Shown here: piece after piece, positions 33,717-34,719 of the stretch
How positions within the stretch are numbered: the first letter of the stretch is position 1
Layout: every line of letters starts with the position of its first letter
DNA from: Acidobacteriaceae bacterium
GTDB lineage: Bacteria > Acidobacteriota > Terriglobia > Terriglobales > Acidobacteriaceae
Direction: 5' to 3'
Assembly (NCBI GenBank): GCA_030037705.1
Contig: JASHQE010000201.1
Location: forward strand, 1 to 34,719
Length of the DNA: 34,719 nucleotides
Translations under genes and position numbers: made by a program
Notes under the pieces: generated by a model
Seen by the model: only the letters and a program-made list of their open reading frames with translations
Databases searched by the model: none
What the model was told of the DNA's origin: nothing

Positions 33717-34030
33717 ACGAAGGGACTAGGGGCTAAGAGACTAGGGACTAAAAGATGGGACTAGGGACCAAGAGATCGGCGATCAGGCGCGACATGCAAC
33801 GCGAACGCAAAATCTACATTCCTAGTCCCTTCGTCCCCAGTCCCCTCAGTCCCTAGTGTCCTGAGTCTTAAATTCGCAACATAATTGCCGCTGTCATCCT
33901 GAGCGGAGAGTCGAAAGCCTGCCCTGAGCGAAGTCGAAGGGGATCTGCGGTTCGGGACTTCGACTTATGTTATGAACTTCTGACTCACCACTCTAGTCCC
34001 TGGTCCCTATGTCCCTTCGTCTCTAGTCCC
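33717..34030. repeat. Inverted clusters of GGGACTA / TAGTCCC words in the cysK-cysE spacer
   Basis: Direct copies of GGGACTA-type words crowd 33717-33770, including ACGAAGGGACTAG at 33717-33729. Its perfect 13-base reverse complement CTAGTCCCTTCGT is at 33822-33834. More TAGTCCC copies lie at 33994-34000 and 34024-34030. Between them sits a dispersed TGTCATCCTGAGC element (33892-33941). Long-range stems could form in the transcript between cysK and cysE. Confidence 0.72.
33892..33941. repeat. Dispersed TGTCATCCTGAGC repeat, second locus
   Basis: TGTCATCCTGAGC at 33892-33904 is followed by CCTGCCCTGAGCGAAGTCGA and AGGG up to 33941. These are the reverse-oriented counterparts of words at 143-226, with the central CTCAGGGCAGG and CCTTCGAC parts conserved. 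This shows at least two copies of this intergenic element family within the window. Confidence 0.65.
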
Positions 34031-34039
34031 GCCATCCCT

Positions 34040-34719
34040 ATGCCCCTGTTCGCCCGCATCCGCGAAGACATTACCTCCGTCATGGAGCGCGATCCGGCCG
34101 CGCGCTCCCGGCTGGAGGTGCTGCTCTGCTATCCAGGACTGTGGGCGGTGTGGATGCATCGCGTCTCGCACCGGCTGTGGCGCGCGCGTCTGCGCCTGCT
34201 GGCGCGCGTCCTCGCGCAGGCCGGGCGCTTTTTCACCGGCGTCGATATCCATCCCGGCGCGGCTCTGGGCCGGCGGCTCTTCATCGATCACGCCACCGGC
34301 GTGGTGATCGGCGAAACCGCCATTGTGGGCGACGACGTGACCCTCTACCAGGGCGTGACGCTGGGCGGCACGGGCAAGGGACACGGCAAGCGCCATCCGA
34401 CCATCTGCAACAGCGTCTACATCGGCAACAACGCCAATGTGCTCGGCAACATCACGGTGGGGGAGAACTCGCGTGTCGGCGCCGGCTCGGTGGTGCTGGC
34501 CGACGTGCCGCCCAACTCCACCGTCGTGGGCGTGCCGGCGCACATCGTCTACCGCAACGGCCGGCGCGTGCTCATCACCGATCCGCACGAGGTGAAAGAC
34601 CCGCTCTCCGATGCGCTGATTGCGCTTTCCGCCCGCGTGGACGGGCTCGAAGAGCGCTTCGGCGAGCACGAGCACCGCGTGAAGCCCTTCGCCGACGAAG
34701 AGGCCGAGCGCGCCGCCTA
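34040..34719 (+). CDS. cysE: Serine O-acetyltransferase (runs off the window edge)
   Basis: At least 226 residues from ATG 34040. The last two bases of the window are TA, so the stop could be immediately beyond. It makes O-acetylserine from serine and acetyl-CoA, the substrate of CysK. An N-terminal helical part ([20 protein letters not shown]) is followed by the left-handed beta-helix: [95 protein letters not shown]. The catalytic His of DIHPGA and of FIDHATG are present. The short form resembles the EpsC type rather than E. coli CysE. No good Shine-Dalgarno is seen before the ATG. Confidence 0.93.
   Translation, partial: MPLFARIREDITSVMERDPAARSRLEVLLCYPGLWAVWMHRVSHRLWRARLRLLARVLAQAGRFFTGVDIHPGAALGRRLFIDHATGVVIGETAIVGDDVTLYQGVTLGGTGKGHGKRHPTICNSVYIGNNANVLGNITVGENSRVGAGSVVLADVPPNSTVVGVPAHIVYRNGRRVLITDPHEVKDPLSDALIALSARVDGLEERFGEHEHRVKPFADEEAERAA

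Noticed and set aside
23660..33941. CRISPR arrays among the repeats
   Set aside because: Repeats are palindromic or short degenerate words without regular unique spacers, and no cas gene is present.
34007..34675. A long minus-strand frame (222 codons) opposite cysE
   Set aside because: The plus strand encodes a clear CysE beta-helix. The antisense frame is His/Val/Ala-rich as expected from high-G+C codon bias.

Overview
The window most likely comes from the chromosome of an acidobacterium (class Terriglobia, subdivision 1). Its G+C is fairly high and gene density is normal. Several family types common in that group occur together: a winged-helix/TPR membrane regulator, an Ig-like/PQQ-propeller lipoprotein, a 'PPFRTDDPE' outer-membrane protein, a DUF3455 protein, and short dispersed repeats built on TGTCATCCTGAGC. 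No rRNA, tRNA, CRISPR, phage or IS gene was recognised. The taxonomic call is inference from gene content.

Layout. 1-380 is repeat-rich and non-coding. 381-1626 holds a secreted DUF3455 protein and an SRPBCC-like protein. 1692-7136 (minus strand) is a tightly overlapping five-gene operon: an AlgI/DltB-type MBOAT acyltransferase, two SGNH hydrolases with intact catalytic blocks, a DltC-sized acyl carrier protein and a KASIII-like enzyme with an intact Cys-His-Asn triad. This is the most unusual system in the window. 7432-10058 encodes an RlpA-like protein and the propeller lipoprotein. 10060-13060 (minus) encodes an outer-membrane protein and a GGDEF-EAL protein. A small secreted protein (13375-13734) diverges from the winged-helix/TPR regulator (14003-15907).

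15933-22297 looks like a second envelope-polymer region. One arm, on the minus strand, is a small membrane protein, a large methyltransferase and a membrane sulfatase-fold enzyme linked by GTGA and ATGA overlaps. The other arm, on the plus strand, is a UbiA-fold prenyltransferase with a DRxHPTKRxRP motif and a polytopic membrane protein. A Tat-type Gfo/Idh/MocA oxidoreductase follows, then a repeat-filled spacer (23517-24099).

24100-34719 is mostly housekeeping: a rhamnose mutarotase family protein, an ICL/PEP-mutase family protein, an ABC-F ATPase, a small membrane protein, PEP carboxylase, a degenerate protein kinase fused to a TonB-like C-terminus, and the cysteine pathway pair cysK and cysE. 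cysE runs to the window edge, and the two cys genes are separated by a block of GGGACTA/TAGTCCC repeats.

Common theme: much of the window concerns the cell envelope. The operon probably O-acylates an extracytoplasmic glycan. RlpA, the sulfatase-fold enzyme, the UbiA/polytopic pair and the kinase-TonB fusion also act at or across membranes.
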